Counted from the first letter of the stretch, positions 1-9,101 are shown. The stretch: 47,584 nucleotides of DNA from Desulfohalobiaceae bacterium (GCA_021737085.1 JAIPEP010000003.1:1-47584), one strand, 5' to 3'. A program made the numbers and translations. The notes: generated from the letters alone by a model not told the origin.

Positions 1-15
1 ACAAGGAGCTATTGC

Positions 16-960
16 ATGGCAGCGGCATGGTATTCAGGTAGTGGAGGTTCCCTGACCCGACGTAGCTTTCTGGCCTGTAGCCTGGCATCCCTTGCCGCTA
101 CGGGGCTGGTGCCCTCATTGTCCCTGGCCGGCCCGGACACTCCGGATCTGGGTTTGGGCAAGGGAGATCCTGGCCCGGCGACGCGGGCTGCGGTTGATCT
201 CATGGGCGGCATGGGGGCCTTTGTCCGTGAAGGGGACAATGTGCTCCTAAAGCCCAACATGAGCTTCTCCGCAGGACCGGAGGCAGGGGTCACCACCCAT
301 CCCGAGGTGGTGGAGGCCTTAGCCCGTATGTGCCTGCAGAGCGGGGCCTCCCGGGTCTACATCATGGATCATACCCTGCGGGATCCCGCGGCCTGCCGGG
401 AGGAAACCGGCATCGGCCGCCTGGAGAAGGAGCTGCCCAAGGGGGTTGTGGTGCAGACGCCCTCCTCGTCGCACCGCTTCCAGTCCGCGGACATCCCGGA
501 GGGTAAGCAACTCGGCTCCAGCGATTTCCTCAAGGAGGCCCTGGAGGCGGACGTACTTATCGCCGCGCCCGTGGCCAAGCATCACGGCAGCACGGGAGTG
601 AGCCTGTCCATGAAGGGCATGATGGGCCTGATCCTGGATCGGGGGGCGCTGCACTGGAAATACGACCTTAATACGGCAATCGTGGACCTGTGCACCAGGC
701 TACGGGCGGATCTCACCGTGGTGGACGCCACCCGCGCCCTGACCAGCAACGGCCCCTCCGGGCCGGGAGAGGTAAGCCGGCCGAACACGGTGATCGCCTC
801 CAGGGACATGGTGGCCGCGGACGCCAAGGCGGTAAGCCTAGTCCGGTGGTACGGCCGCTCCGTCCCGCCCCAGAAGGTGGGCCATATCCGGGAAGCGCAC
901 GAGCGGGGACTGGGACGGATGGACGTGGAGAATCTGTCCACTCGGACGGTGGAGGCATGA
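16..960 (+). CDS. Tat-exported DUF362 domain protein
   Basis: A 314-residue protein of the DUF362 family, whose biochemical role is not established. The N-terminus carries a twin-arginine signal (TRRSFLAC, RR at residues 15-16) followed by a short hydrophobic, alanine-rich stretch ending near residue 38, so export in folded form is expected. The motifs LLKPNMS (about 77) and APVAKHHGSTG with SMKGMMG (about 185-205) are typical of the family. An AAGGAG ribosome site at 3-8 sits seven bases before the ATG and fixes the start. The stop overlaps the next gene's start (ATGA), so the two are translationally coupled; the neighbour is a membrane polyferredoxin, which suggests a shared redox role at the periplasmic face. 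Family assignment is firm, function unknown. Confidence 0.85.
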   Translation: MAAAWYSGSGGSLTRRSFLACSLASLAATGLVPSLSLAGPDTPDLGLGKGDPGPATRAAVDLMGGMGAFVREGDNVLLKPNMSFSAGPEAGVTTHPEVVEALARMCLQSGASRVYIMDHTLRDPAACREETGIGRLEKELPKGVVVQTPSSSHRFQSADIPEGKQLGSSDFLKEALEADVLIAAPVAKHHGSTGVSLSMKGMMGLILDRGALHWKYDLNTAIVDLCTRLRADLTVVDATRALTSNGPSGPGEVSRPNTVIASRDMVAADAKAVSLVRWYGRSVPPQKVGHIREAHERGLGRMDVENLSTRTVEA

Positions 961-2570
961 ACGTATTCCAGCGGAGCCTACAGGCCCTGTGCCTGGCCCT
1001 GTTTTTGCTTCTCCTCTTGGCCGCGGATCCTGTCCTGACCGGCTTCATCGATCCCGCCCGGGTCTTTGCCCTGGACCCGGCGGCCTACCTGGGAGCCGTC
1101 CTCACTGGTCGCGTTCTGCTTCCCGGGCTGGGCGCGCTCCTGTTTCTATTGCTTCTTACCTGGCTGCTAGGCCGCTTCTTCTGCGGCCATGTCTGCCCCC
1201 TGGGAACAACCTGCGACGCGGTCCGGCCGGCGCTTGGGGGCAAGTCCGCTAATGAGCCTCCCGGCTCTCGGGGGCCAAAGGCCAAGTACCTGGCTCTCTT
1301 GTTCATCACCGCCGCCTCCCTGCTGGGGCTCAATCTGGCCTATTGGGGAGCCCCCCTCACCCTTGCGGGCAGGCTCTTCATCCTGGTCCTCGGCCCTGCA
1401 GGGGAATTTGTCCTTTCCGGCCTATCCGAAATGGAGGTCCTGTCGGACCAGGCGTCCAGCGCTCTGGGGCTTCCCCCGGACCGCTACCTGGGGGCCTGGT
1501 TCTTCCTCCTCTTTTTCGCCGCTCTCCTGGGACTGCAGCATTTCCGGTCCAGGTTCTGGTGTCGCTTCCTCTGTCCTGCAGGGGCGGTTTTCGCTCTGGT
1601 GGCCAGGCGGCCCATTTTCCGCCGCACGGTCTTGGAGGCCTGCACCGACTGCGGCCTGTGCCGCAAGCAATGTCCCATGGGGGCCATCGGGAGCGATCCA
1701 AGGCTCACACGGCACGAGGAGTGCATCGTTTGCCAGCGCTGTGTCGAGCTCTGTCCCGAAGGGGCCATTGTCTTCCGTGGCCTCGGACTGCGGGAGAAAT
1801 TCTCCGATCCCGAACCCTTCCTCCCCGGCAGGCGGGCGGCGGTGCAGACGCTGGCAACTGCCGCTGCAGTGGCCTTTGTCAGCCGCGCTGGGCTGGTGGA
1901 GGCCTGGAACAGGCAGGAGGAAGGCCAGCGGATTTTGTCCAGTGAGCTCATCCGTCCACCTGGAGCCCTGCCGGAGGACGACTTCCTGAACCGCTGCATC
2001 CGCTGCGGGCTCTGTCTGCGCATCTGCCCCACGGACATGCTCCAGCCCGCCATGGGGCACTCGGGGTGGTCCGGATTCCAGACTCCGGTGGCCGTGGCCC
2101 GCAGCGGGCCCTGCGAGCCGGGATGCACCCTGTGTGGCGACGTGTGTCCCAGCGGTGCCATCCGGAGACTGCCGGAGGCGGAGAAGGTGTGGGCCAAGAT
2201 GGGCACCGCAGTGGTGGACCGTCGCAAGTGCCTGGCCTGGGAGTGGGGGGAGCGCTGTCTGGTCTGCGACGAGGCCTGTTCCTACGGGGCAGTGGAGCTG
2301 ATCCAGGAGCCGGGCCTGGAGGTGGCGGTCCCCTCCGTTCGCGAGGACCGCTGCACGGGATGCGGGGCGTGCGAGTTCGCCTGTCCCGTGGTGGACCGGC
2401 CGGCCATAGCCGTCAGCTCTATGGCGGAGATACGGCTTGCTACCGGCTCCTATAGGGAGGAGGGCGAACGGAGGGGGCTGGACATCAGCCGCAAGGGAAG
2501 GGAGAGCGGGGAGAAACAGGAGAGGCGCGAGGAGCGGGAGGCATCCGGTCTGCCCCCCGGGTTCCAGTGA
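957..2570 (+). CDS. NapH/NapG-like fused membrane polyferredoxin
   Basis: A 537-residue 4Fe-4S protein. The first half resembles NapH/NosR-C: hydrophobic segments at about 10-25, 40-75, 105-140 and 170-195, the cytoplasmic CGHVCP and CRFLCP motifs, then two ferredoxin clusters (CTDCGLCRKQCP, CIVCQRCVELCP). The second half begins with a Tat-like segment (GRRAAVQTLATAAAVAF, about 288) and continues with four cysteine clusters (CIRCGLCLRICP, CEPGCTLCGDVCP, a split cluster around CLVCDEAC, CTGCGACEFACP), as in periplasmic NapG/MauM ferredoxins. It therefore looks like NapH and NapG fused into one chain, passing electrons from quinol outward. The open frame extends upstream to about 690, but the ATG at 957 overlapping the DUF362 stop starts directly before the first membrane segment. 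The last 35 residues are charged and probably disordered. Confidence 0.85.
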   Translation: MNVFQRSLQALCLALFLLLLLAADPVLTGFIDPARVFALDPAAYLGAVLTGRVLLPGLGALLFLLLLTWLLGRFFCGHVCPLGTTCDAVRPALGGKSANEPPGSRGPKAKYLALLFITAASLLGLNLAYWGAPLTLAGRLFILVLGPAGEFVLSGLSEMEVLSDQASSALGLPPDRYLGAWFFLLFFAALLGLQHFRSRFWCRFLCPAGAVFALVARRPIFRRTVLEACTDCGLCRKQCPMGAIGSDPRLTRHEECIVCQRCVELCPEGAIVFRGLGLREKFSDPEPFLPGRRAAVQTLATAAAVAFVSRAGLVEAWNRQEEGQRILSSELIRPPGALPEDDFLNRCIRCGLCLRICPTDMLQPAMGHSGWSGFQTPVAVARSGPCEPGCTLCGDVCPSGAIRRLPEAEKVWAKMGTAVVDRRKCLAWEWGERCLVCDEACSYGAVELIQEPGLEVAVPSVREDRCTGCGACEFACPVVDRPAIAVSSMAEIRLATGSYREEGERRGLDISRKGRESGEKQERREEREASGLPPGFQ

Positions 2571-2845
2571 TCTTTCGCGGAAGTTTTTCAAGCCGTGGAA
2601 AAGCCTTTGTGTGCGGGAGGGAGGTGCGACTGTTCGAGATCAAGGCCCTTTCTGTGCCAGACTTCGATGCCGTGGTCCCCGGCATTGGGGTGCTCCGGAC
2701 CACAGGTTCTTGCAAGTGCCCGGAGCGTGGACGCGGCTCTGGGGGGTGGTGGACAGGCATATGCGGACCTCGCCGCCCCGGGGCATTGAGGATATTTGCG
2801 GGCTGTAGCCGGGATGCCAGGCCTAGCCCCGGGTGAGCCTTCCGG

Positions 2846-3181
2846 CTAGAGGATTAAGGGGAAGAGGGCGAAGCAGAGAATGCCCAGGAGGACCCCTACG
2901 CCAGGATTTTTCCATGCATGAGAGGCCGCCCCCACTGCAGCCAGGGACACTGTAAGGCGAACGGCGGCGATGGATGGGGCCTCGCCTTCAGGCAAACTGA
3001 GGGAGTGCAGGAACAGGGCGGCGATAACGCTGATTCCCGCGATCTCGAAGGCCCTGTTCAGGACCACGGCTCTGTTTGTGGAGGCGTGGAGGGTCCTATG
3101 GCTCGCCCTGAGGGGAAGGTAGCGAAGCAGATAGGTACCGAGCGCGATGGCGGAGATGGCGATAAGGGATTCTTTGGTCAT
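2846..3181 (-). CDS. azlD: AzlD-type branched-chain amino acid transport subunit
   Basis: A 111-residue, almost wholly hydrophobic protein with about four membrane segments and the family's TYLLRYLPL motif near residue 17. AzlD is the small partner of AzlC; together they form a branched-chain amino acid exporter in the inner membrane. Length is typical. Its start overlaps the end of azlC by four bases (ATGA), so the pair is one transcription and translation unit. Substrate cannot be read from the sequence. Confidence 0.85.
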   Translation of the reverse strand: MTKESLIAISAIALGTYLLRYLPLRASHRTLHASTNRAVVLNRAFEIAGISVIAALFLHSLSLPEGEAPSIAAVRLTVSLAAVGAASHAWKNPGVGVLLGILCFALFPLIL

Positions 3182-3897
3182 GCTTGCCTCCTAAGCAGGA
3201 GCCAGGTCGCCGGTCCGGCTATCGCGGCAGCGATAATGGAGAGATTCTTTAGCTGCAGATAGAGGAAGAGGCCCGAGGCGAGACAGGCCGCTAGCATTGG
3301 GATAAGGGACTCCCTGTCCATCATTACCACGAGGAGTGCCAGGAACAGGGCGGGGATGGAGAAGGAGAAGGCAGTCTCCAGGAAGGGCAGCATAGACAGG
3401 ATGAGCTTCCCGCCGAAGGAGCCCGCCCAGGTGAATCCCACCCAGGTCAGGTAGGCCGCGGTTTCCAGGCCGAGGAGCCAGACTAGCTGTCGCGATGCGG
3501 GAATGTGCGCGATCCGGCTCATGGACAGGCTGAAGACCTCGTCCGTGAGGCCGAAGGCGGCGAAAGGGAGTATTTTCTGCCTTCCCGGCGCGAGTCTCGT
3601 GGACAGGGAGGGGCCGTATACGATGTGCCGGACGTTGAGGGCGAGACAGATGAGAACGGTCACCGCGATCTGCGTCCCGCCCTCGAGCAGCCCGAGAAGA
3701 GCGAACTGGCTGGCTCCGGCGAAGACCGTAATCGAGGTGAAGGTGGCCCCGAGGTTGGACAGCCCTGCTTCCTCTGCTGCGAGGCCAAAGGCCAGGGCCA
3801 CGGGGAGATAGCCCAGGACGATGGGATAGGATGCTGCTACTCCGTGGAAATAAGCGGCAATGTCGTCTTTGAGCCTGTTCTTGGCTTGGAGGGTCAT
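3178..3897 (-). CDS. azlC: AzlC family amino acid exporter subunit
   Basis: A 239-residue integral membrane protein of the AzlC family, the large subunit of the AzlCD exporter. The family hallmark PIVLGYLPVALAFG lies near the N-terminus, and seven or so hydrophobic segments follow. The open frame extends to 4008, but the added N-terminal residues are polar and unlike the family; the ATG at 3897 is preceded by a GAAGGA ribosome site (complement of about 3905-3910), so I choose it. azlD follows with a four-base overlap. Confidence 0.88.
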   Translation of the reverse strand: MTLQAKNRLKDDIAAYFHGVAASYPIVLGYLPVALAFGLAAEEAGLSNLGATFTSITVFAGASQFALLGLLEGGTQIAVTVLICLALNVRHIVYGPSLSTRLAPGRQKILPFAAFGLTDEVFSLSMSRIAHIPASRQLVWLLGLETAAYLTWVGFTWAGSFGGKLILSMLPFLETAFSFSIPALFLALLVVMMDRESLIPMLAACLASGLFLYLQLKNLSIIAAAIAGPATWLLLRRQA

Positions 3898-4096
3898 ACA
3901 GTAATCCTTCAAGGGGTGCTCGAAGCTGTTTGTGGGAGGTTCTGGAGTTTTTCTGTTTTTTGCGCACCTCAGGAGGGAGGAAATTCTCACAATAATAAAA
4001 GGTTGCAAATAAAAGAACCCCAGGAAGGATTACAAAGTATGTTTTCCGTGCGCTTTATTCGCTAAGTTTTCGTTTGGATAATGCCATATATTGTCC

Positions 4097-5206
4097 CTAT
4101 TGCCTACCTTTTCCTCCAAGCGATCTTATCCCTGGGGTGATCGCTCGGCCTTTGGAAAACGCGGACAGAGTGCTCCATGTCAAGCGAGGGAGAAACAGGA
4201 ATCCGATCAGGAAAGGGATAAGGGTATAGGTCAGCCTGTATAGTATGCAGGCCGCCAGGGCGAACTCGAAGGGGATGCCGAACGCCGTGTACGTGGCGGA
4301 GACCGCTCCCTCCATCACCCCCAATTGACCCGGAAGCTGAACAAAGAAGGCCCAGAACGTGCCGAAGATGAATCCGACCACCATGATCGCCGGATCCACA
4401 GCGTAGCCGCAGGCAAGGAATCCGGAATAGAGCGCGCCGAATCGAAGCCCCATTCCTGCGAACTCGAGCAAAAAAGGCCAGACTGTTCGCCAGCCGAGGG
4501 CGAATATGGCCCTGATCGATCCATCTATGATCTCCTGGATGTCTTGCCGGGCTTCTTTCCCTAGTATCTGCTCTTTGCCTCTGAACGCTGCCACGGAGTT
4601 TAGGCAGAAGCCTACAAGGCGCACCCATCTCCCGCGGGCGGCGGGGGAGAGGAATATTCGCAGGGCATAGGCGAGCAGCGCGGCGAAGAGAAAGCACTGG
4701 AAGATGATTACATCTCCGCCTATACCTTCGGGAACGAAGGGGAGGAAGACTCCCACCGCCAGCAGGAATATGAGGAAGATGACGAAGTAGTGGATGCAGA
4801 CCCGGCCCAGGCTGTAGATGAGGGTCTCTAGGTAGGAGATTCCGTGAGTGGCCAGGTGGACGCTCCGCACGGCATAGCCGCTTAGCCCCGCGGAAACGAG
4901 GAGCTCGCTGAAAGTGAAGGAGACGTATCCGATCTTGAGGACTTCGAGGACCGCAGAGCGCCTGATCAGGTGCCGGACAAGGGAAACAAAGCAGAGGCCG
5001 AAGGCACCGAAGGAAGCCACTGCGGAGACTGCTCCGAGGAGGACCCACTCTGGGGCCAGATCTCTTCCGATCTGTGACAATCTATGGAGATCGGACAGGC
5101 TCACCAGAACGGCCAGGATAAATAGCCCCAGCAAAAGCGCAGCTATGGAGAGGGCTTTTTTCTTCCGCCCGGAAATTGTCATCCTCCTTGGTATATTAAA
5201 ATCCAC
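4097..5206 (-). CDS. UPF0104 / LPG synthetase-type membrane domain protein
   Basis: A 369-residue membrane protein resembling the flippase-like transmembrane domain of lysylphosphatidylglycerol synthases (UPF0104/AglD-related), without any C-terminal aminoacyl-transferase domain. About eight hydrophobic segments are visible; GLSGYAVRS near residue 109 and the PGQLGVMEGA motif near residue 293 are typical. Members of this group are linked to lipid or lipid-linked precursor translocation, but the substrate here is unknown. It stands alone on the minus strand, with a divergent peptidase gene upstream. Confidence 0.75.
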   Translation of the reverse strand: MDFNIPRRMTISGRKKKALSIAALLLGLFILAVLVSLSDLHRLSQIGRDLAPEWVLLGAVSAVASFGAFGLCFVSLVRHLIRRSAVLEVLKIGYVSFTFSELLVSAGLSGYAVRSVHLATHGISYLETLIYSLGRVCIHYFVIFLIFLLAVGVFLPFVPEGIGGDVIIFQCFLFAALLAYALRIFLSPAARGRWVRLVGFCLNSVAAFRGKEQILGKEARQDIQEIIDGSIRAIFALGWRTVWPFLLEFAGMGLRFGALYSGFLACGYAVDPAIMVVGFIFGTFWAFFVQLPGQLGVMEGAVSATYTAFGIPFEFALAACILYRLTYTLIPFLIGFLFLPRLTWSTLSAFSKGRAITPGIRSLGGKGRQ

Positions 5207-5456
5207 TCCATTGTTAATCTAGCAAAGCTAATACATGGCGTCTAATCCCCGCTTTTACCGGGTGAGCCGAGCGAAAGGGGATACCGCTGAGAAAGAAAAG
5301 GGGCATTATTCGCCTGGCCTGGGCGATTTCTCTCCTCCTTTTCGGGCTTGTTAGGGCGCAAGGATTTATGTAAAAACACCAGCGGTCAGGAAGACAATAG
5401 ATGACATGTCTTGGCATCGCCTCAAGCATAGCGGATTTATAAAGGGAGATGGACCC
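5207..5456. other. Divergent intergenic region with possible structured leader
   Basis: These 250 bases separate the divergent UPF0104 gene and peptidase. Two self-complementary parts are visible. One is ATCCCC/GGGGAT around a GC-rich loop at about 5246-5282. The other is GAGAAA/TTTCTC enclosing a TCGCC/GGCGA hairpin at about 5288-5335. I do not recognise a riboswitch family and see no convincing promoter match. Confidence 0.35.
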
Positions 5457-6662
5457 ATGCAGGAGGAGTTTTCGCAACTGTTCGACACAGTTTCGGAAGA
5501 GGAAACCAGGAGCAGGATCAAGGCATTTCGGGAGCGGATGTATCAGCGCTCTATTGATTATGCCCTTGTTCAGGTCAATGTGAACCTGTTTTATTTTACA
5601 GGTACTCTGCAACGGGGCATTTTGCTTATTCCGCTACGCGGAGAGCCGGGACTGTTGATACAAAAAGCGGTGGAACGGGCTGAGCTGGAAAGTCCCTTTC
5701 CGGTCCGGGAATTGAAAAGCATGAAGCAGTTGCCCGATCATATCCGGGATATGGGACTTGCAGCGGCTTCCAGGGTAGGGCTGGAGTTGCAGGAGGTCCC
5801 TGCCGCCCTCTTCGAGAAGCTGAGGACGCTCCTTGGCGCAGGAGAATGCGTGAATATATCCGAGGACCTTTTGCGGGTGAGGTCCAGGAAGAGCCCCTAC
5901 GAGATGGAGCAGATCAAGCGCTCCGCAGCCCTCACGGAAAAAGTCTTTTCCGCAGTGCCCGACTGCCTGCGCGAGGGAATGAAGGAGATCGAGCTGGCTG
6001 CCGCCCTGCAGGCGGAAGGAAGGATCGCCGGCCATCAGGAAATAATGCGCATGCGCGGATTTAACCAGGAACTGACCAATCCGCACGTGCTTGCGGGGAC
6101 CAGTGCTGCCGCTCCCTCCTTTGCAGACGTTCCCCTGGCCGGATACGGGACCACGGCTGCGGTGGCCCAGGGGGCCTCGCACAGGCGGATAGCCCGCAAG
6201 GAGCCGGTGATAGTGGACTACGGGGGCGGATATAACGGCTATATGACAGACGAGACACGGTCCTTTGCCTTGGGCGGGCTGGAGTCGGAATTGGTCCGTG
6301 CACACACTGCGGCAATGGAGGTGGCGGAATACGTGGAGCGAAACTCCGGCCCAGGTGTGTCCTGCCGGGAGCTATACTGGGAGGCAGTCGGGATCGCGGA
6401 GAGGGAGGGCCTAGGGGAGCATTTCATGGGTTACGGAAGGCACCGGGTCAGGTTCGTGGGGCACGGCATCGGGTTGTATATCAACGAATACCCTTTAATC
6501 GGCGATGTGGAGGACACCCTGGAAGAGGGGATGGTCTTCGCCGTGGAACCGAAATTCGTATTTCCGGATAAGGGAGCGGTAGGCGTGGAAATAGACCTGC
6601 GGGTGACGGAGAACGGAGCGCAGAGGCTCACCGGAACCCCGTTGGATGTTGTTTACTGCTAG
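5457..6662 (+). CDS. M24 family metallopeptidase (Xaa-Pro aminopeptidase-like)
   Basis: A 401-residue cytoplasmic peptidase of the pita-bread M24 fold, expected to cleave N-terminal residues ahead of proline. A creatinase-like N-terminal domain (about 1-145) precedes the catalytic domain. All five metal ligands can be placed: D254 (VDYGG), D265 (TDETR), H336 (GHGIG), E364 (VEPK) and E378 (GVEID). An upstream in-frame ATG at 5406 would add 17 residues, but the ATG at 5457 has a GGGAG ribosome site about eight bases before it. Substrate specificity (Xaa-Pro dipeptidase or aminopeptidase P) cannot be decided. Confidence 0.9.
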   Translation: MQEEFSQLFDTVSEEETRSRIKAFRERMYQRSIDYALVQVNVNLFYFTGTLQRGILLIPLRGEPGLLIQKAVERAELESPFPVRELKSMKQLPDHIRDMGLAAASRVGLELQEVPAALFEKLRTLLGAGECVNISEDLLRVRSRKSPYEMEQIKRSAALTEKVFSAVPDCLREGMKEIELAAALQAEGRIAGHQEIMRMRGFNQELTNPHVLAGTSAAAPSFADVPLAGYGTTAAVAQGASHRRIARKEPVIVDYGGGYNGYMTDETRSFALGGLESELVRAHTAAMEVAEYVERNSGPGVSCRELYWEAVGIAEREGLGEHFMGYGRHRVRFVGHGIGLYINEYPLIGDVEDTLEEGMVFAVEPKFVFPDKGAVGVEIDLRVTENGAQRLTGTPLDVVYC

Positions 6663-6721
6663 AAAATCAATGTACAATAGCACCGGATGGTTGTCTTTTC
6701 CACGCCGGGCAGAGCGAACAC

Positions 6722-6750
6722 AAAAAAGGCCGGACGACGTTTGCCCGGCC
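6722..6750 (-). terminator. Rho-independent terminator of hsp20
   Basis: Read on the minus strand, GGCCGG and CCGGCC form a stem around an 11-base loop and are followed by six T (plus-strand A at 6722-6727). It lies about 100 bases after the hsp20 stop. Confidence 0.75.
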
Positions 6751-6767
6751 CTTGCCATGTTTATCTC

Positions 6768-6796
6768 CTCCGTGCCGGGGCTTTACCGGCACGGAG
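6768..6796. repeat. 11-bp perfect hairpin between convergent genes
   Basis: CTCCGTGCCGG at 6768-6778 is the exact reverse complement of 6786-6796, with a seven-base loop. It lies in the hsp20 3' untranslated region before the terminator. No T-run follows on either strand, so it is more likely an RNA-stabilising stem than a second terminator. Confidence 0.5.
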
Positions 6797-6853
6797 AAGG
6801 AAGGGAAATTCCGCCTCCTCGGCTTTTCCTCCCCCGCTTGGGGAGGGAAGGGG

Positions 6854-7303
6854 CTAGGACTCGATGGCGATCTTCTTGCCCTGCTCCACGCTTTGCTTGG
6901 GCAGGGTAACGGTCAGGATGCCGTTCTTGAAGGATGCCTTGACATTGTCCTCGTCCACCGAGGAGGAGAGGGGAATGGTGCGGGAAAAGGCACCATAGCT
7001 CCGCTCGATGCGCTGATAGTTTCCCTGGTTCTTCTCCTCCTCGAATTTCTTCTCGCCCTGCAGGACCAGCATGTTGTTCTGCAAGGAGATGTCGATATCC
7101 TTGCTCTCCATGCCGGGGAGCTCCGCCTCGACGGTGATGTTCTTTTCGTCCTCGCTTATGTTCACCGCCGGGTACTCCATCTGTCCCAGGGTGGACTCGA
7201 AAGGCATACGCCACAGATCCTCCATCAGATCGAACATGGAGCTCGGCCTCTGTGGTGTCTCCATGGCACCTCGCCTTTCTGCGGGAAGGAACCTCCGGAA
7301 CAT
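6854..7303 (-). CDS. Hsp20 family small heat shock protein
   Basis: A 149-residue ATP-independent holdase chaperone. The alpha-crystallin domain spans about residues 43-140 and contains the conserved NGILTVTLPK strand; the flanking N-terminal arm and a short C-terminal extension are usual. The start is set by a strong ribosome site (complement of about 7308-7317, AGGAGGTGAT) close before the ATG. A sigma70-like promoter lies at 7346-7373, and a minus-strand terminator follows the gene, so it is monocistronic. I see no CIRCE or ROSE-type element in its leader. Confidence 0.93.
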   Translation of the reverse strand: MFRRFLPAERRGAMETPQRPSSMFDLMEDLWRMPFESTLGQMEYPAVNISEDEKNITVEAELPGMESKDIDISLQNNMLVLQGEKKFEEEKNQGNYQRIERSYGAFSRTIPLSSSVDEDNVKASFKNGILTVTLPKQSVEQGKKIAIES

Positions 7304-7345
7304 AGCGCATCACCTCCTTTTTTGGAATTTTCCCCTTTTATTTAA

Positions 7346-7373
7346 CTAATAAATCGCAATTCTTCGGTGTCAA
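7346..7373 (-). promoter_or_regulatory. Predicted sigma70-like promoter of hsp20
   Basis: On the minus strand, TTGACA (complement of 7368-7373), 16 bases, then TATTAG (complement of 7346-7351), about 40 bases before the hsp20 start. The -35 is perfect and the -10 matches four of six. The surrounding DNA is AT-rich against a GC-rich background. Confidence 0.5.
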
Positions 7374-7593
7374 TAGCAGGGAAAGAAAATTTTTTTGCAT
7401 AATATCAGCTAGTTTACTCTAGTTTACGGATGCCTTGGCCAGAGGCCCCCACTTGGCGGCAACTTCCCTTGAACCCTTTCGAGCCTGCTCTTCTTGTTCC
7501 TGGCTGAGGCTGATGGGTTTATCCGGATAATCGCTGATGCATTCCTCAAAGCGGGGTGTGTTAGGGCGGGACAAGTGGTGCCTCGCCTGGCGG

Positions 7594-8844
7594 CTATTTT
7601 TTGCGCCGGATTCGGGCGCCGACCTGGGCTAGCTTGTCCTCCATCCTCTCGTAGCCGCGGTCCAGGTGATAGATCCGGCGCACCGTGGTGGTCCCCCGGG
7701 CGGCCAGGCCGGCCAGGACCAGGGAGGCACTGGCCCGCAGGTCCGAGGCCTGTACAGGGGCGCCGATCAGACGACGCTCGCCCCGGATCAAAGCCGTGTC
7801 TCCGCTGATTTTGATCTGCGCCCCCAGGCGCATGAGCTCCAGGGCGTGCAGAAAGCGGTTCTCGAAGATGGTTTCCTGGATCATTCCCGAGCCGCTTGCC
7901 ACGCACATAAGGGCCATGAACTGGGCTTGCATGTCCGTGGGAAAGCCGGGATAGGGCTGAGTCACGATATCGATGCAGGCGAGATCCGGGGAGGAGCGGA
8001 CCCGGGTAACGCTCTCCCCTGCTTCTACCTCCAACCCCATTTCCCGGAATTTGGCGATCACCGTGTCCAAGGCCCAGTCCGGACAGTTCTCCAGCTGGAG
8101 ATCCCCGCCGCTGATGCCAGCTGCCGCCATGTAGGTGCCCGCCTCGATCCGGTCCGGCATGACCGTATAGCGGCAATTCCGCAGGCTTTCCACCCCCTTG
8201 ATGCGGATAAGGCTGGTGCCCTGCCCGCTGATCCTGGCCCCGCAGGCATTGAGGAATTCGGCCAGGTCGCTGACCTCCGGCTCCCGGGCGGCGTTTTCCA
8301 GTATGGTTTCCCCTTCTGCCAGCACCGCGGCCAGGAGCATGTTTTCCGTTCCGCCCACTGTGGGGAAGTCGAAGACCACGTGCGCTCCGCGGAGTCGCTC
8401 GCAATGGCCCAGGATGTCTCCGGAGTCCAGATCGAAGCTTGCCCCGAGCTTCTCCAGGGATCGCAGGTGCATGTCGATAGGCCGGCTGCCGATGGCGCAG
8501 CCGCCGGGCAGGGCCACCCTGGCCCGGCCCAACCGGGCGAGGAGGGGGCCCAGACAGAGCACAGAGGCCCGCATGGTCCGGACCAGATCGTAGGGTGCCT
8601 CCGGTTTCAGGCCCGAGCCGGCGACAATGCTTACGCTGTCCCCTTCCCGGCGGCAGCTGCACCCGAACAGGGTTAGCAGCTCAATAGTGGTTCCCACGTC
8701 CTGCAGCTCCGGCAGTCCGGAAATAACCACTTCTCCGGGCACAAGCATGCTTCCCAGCAGAATGGGCAGGGCGGCATTCTTGGAGCCGCTGATGCGGACC
8801 TTGCCGGATAACGGCTTACCTCCCTGAATAATCAGCTCATCCAT
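7594..8844 (-). CDS. murA: UDP-N-acetylglucosamine 1-carboxyvinyltransferase
   Basis: A 416-residue cytoplasmic enzyme that transfers enolpyruvate from PEP to UDP-GlcNAc, the first committed step of peptidoglycan synthesis. Lys22 (SGSKNAALP) and the catalytic loop Cys116 (PGGCAIG) are present; a cysteine here normally means fosfomycin sensitivity. Length matches the family. The gene is transcribed away from tRNA-His and is not in an operon. About 290 bases separate it from hsp20 downstream; beyond the hsp20 promoter I see no gene there. Confidence 0.97.
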   Translation of the reverse strand: MDELIIQGGKPLSGKVRISGSKNAALPILLGSMLVPGEVVISGLPELQDVGTTIELLTLFGCSCRREGDSVSIVAGSGLKPEAPYDLVRTMRASVLCLGPLLARLGRARVALPGGCAIGSRPIDMHLRSLEKLGASFDLDSGDILGHCERLRGAHVVFDFPTVGGTENMLLAAVLAEGETILENAAREPEVSDLAEFLNACGARISGQGTSLIRIKGVESLRNCRYTVMPDRIEAGTYMAAAGISGGDLQLENCPDWALDTVIAKFREMGLEVEAGESVTRVRSSPDLACIDIVTQPYPGFPTDMQAQFMALMCVASGSGMIQETIFENRFLHALELMRLGAQIKISGDTALIRGERRLIGAPVQASDLRASASLVLAGLAARGTTTVRRIYHLDRGYERMEDKLAQVGARIRRKK

Positions 8845-8894
8845 ATCCCTTGACCGTGGCCTTTGAATACATTAATCTTTAGTTGCAGCAGTAC

Positions 8895-8971
8895 GGTGGG
8901 TGTAGCTCAGTGGTCAGAGCACCAGGTTGTGGCCCTGGGAGCCGGGTGTTCAAATCACCTCACCCACCCCA
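8895..8971 (+). tRNA. tRNA-His (GTG anticodon)
   Basis: A full cloverleaf: acceptor stem GTGGGTG (8896-8902) with CACCCAC (8961-8967), anticodon stem CCAGG/CCTGG with GTG at 8929-8931, and T-stem GGGTG/CACCT. The extra 5' G at 8895 pairs with C at 8968, the identity mark of tRNA-His, and the 3' CCA (8969-8971) is encoded. Confidence 0.97.
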
Positions 8972-8985
8972 TATCCTTACTTTTT

Positions 8986-9008
8986 GTTTCTTTTTGCCAA
9001 AAAGAAAC
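8986..9008. repeat. 10-bp AT-rich hairpin downstream of tRNA-His
   Basis: GTTTCTTTTT and AAAAAGAAAC pair perfectly around a three-base loop, 14 bases after the tRNA. It is not followed by a clear T-run on the plus strand. It may protect or pause the tRNA precursor ahead of the terminator at 9041. Confidence 0.45.
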
Positions 9009-9040
9009 GCTAGTTAGGTTCCGGATGGAAACTAGCTAGA

Positions 9041-9068
9041 GGCCGCGCCGAGAGCGCGGCCTTTTTTT
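9041..9068 (+). terminator. Rho-independent terminator after tRNA-His
   Basis: GGCCGCGC and GCGCGGCC form a perfect 8-bp stem with a five-base loop, followed by seven T. The stem has no T-run on the minus strand, so it serves the tRNA transcript only. Confidence 0.92.
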
Positions 9069-9101
9069 GGCTGGGTCCCTCTGCTTCTCCGGGATACCGG
9101 A

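Noticed and set aside
690-956. N-terminal extension of the polyferredoxin frame
   Set aside because: The in-frame upstream part overlaps DUF362 coding sequence and has arginine/glycine-rich shadow composition; ATG 957 overlapping the stop is the natural start.
1422-2591. 389-codon open frame on the minus strand
   Set aside because: Exact antisense of the polyferredoxin gene; caused by GC-rich codon use.
2567-2836. 89-codon GTG-start frame after the polyferredoxin gene
   Set aside because: No recognised domain, composition like a shadow, no clear ribosome site. The 275-base gap is left without a gene.
5240-5340. TPP or c-di-GMP riboswitch before the M24 peptidase
   Set aside because: Some words resemble riboswitch motifs but the order and core bases do not match either consensus.
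7424-8662. 412-codon minus-strand frame overlapping murA
   Set aside because: Frame-shifted shadow of murA, rich in Gly, Arg and Pro.
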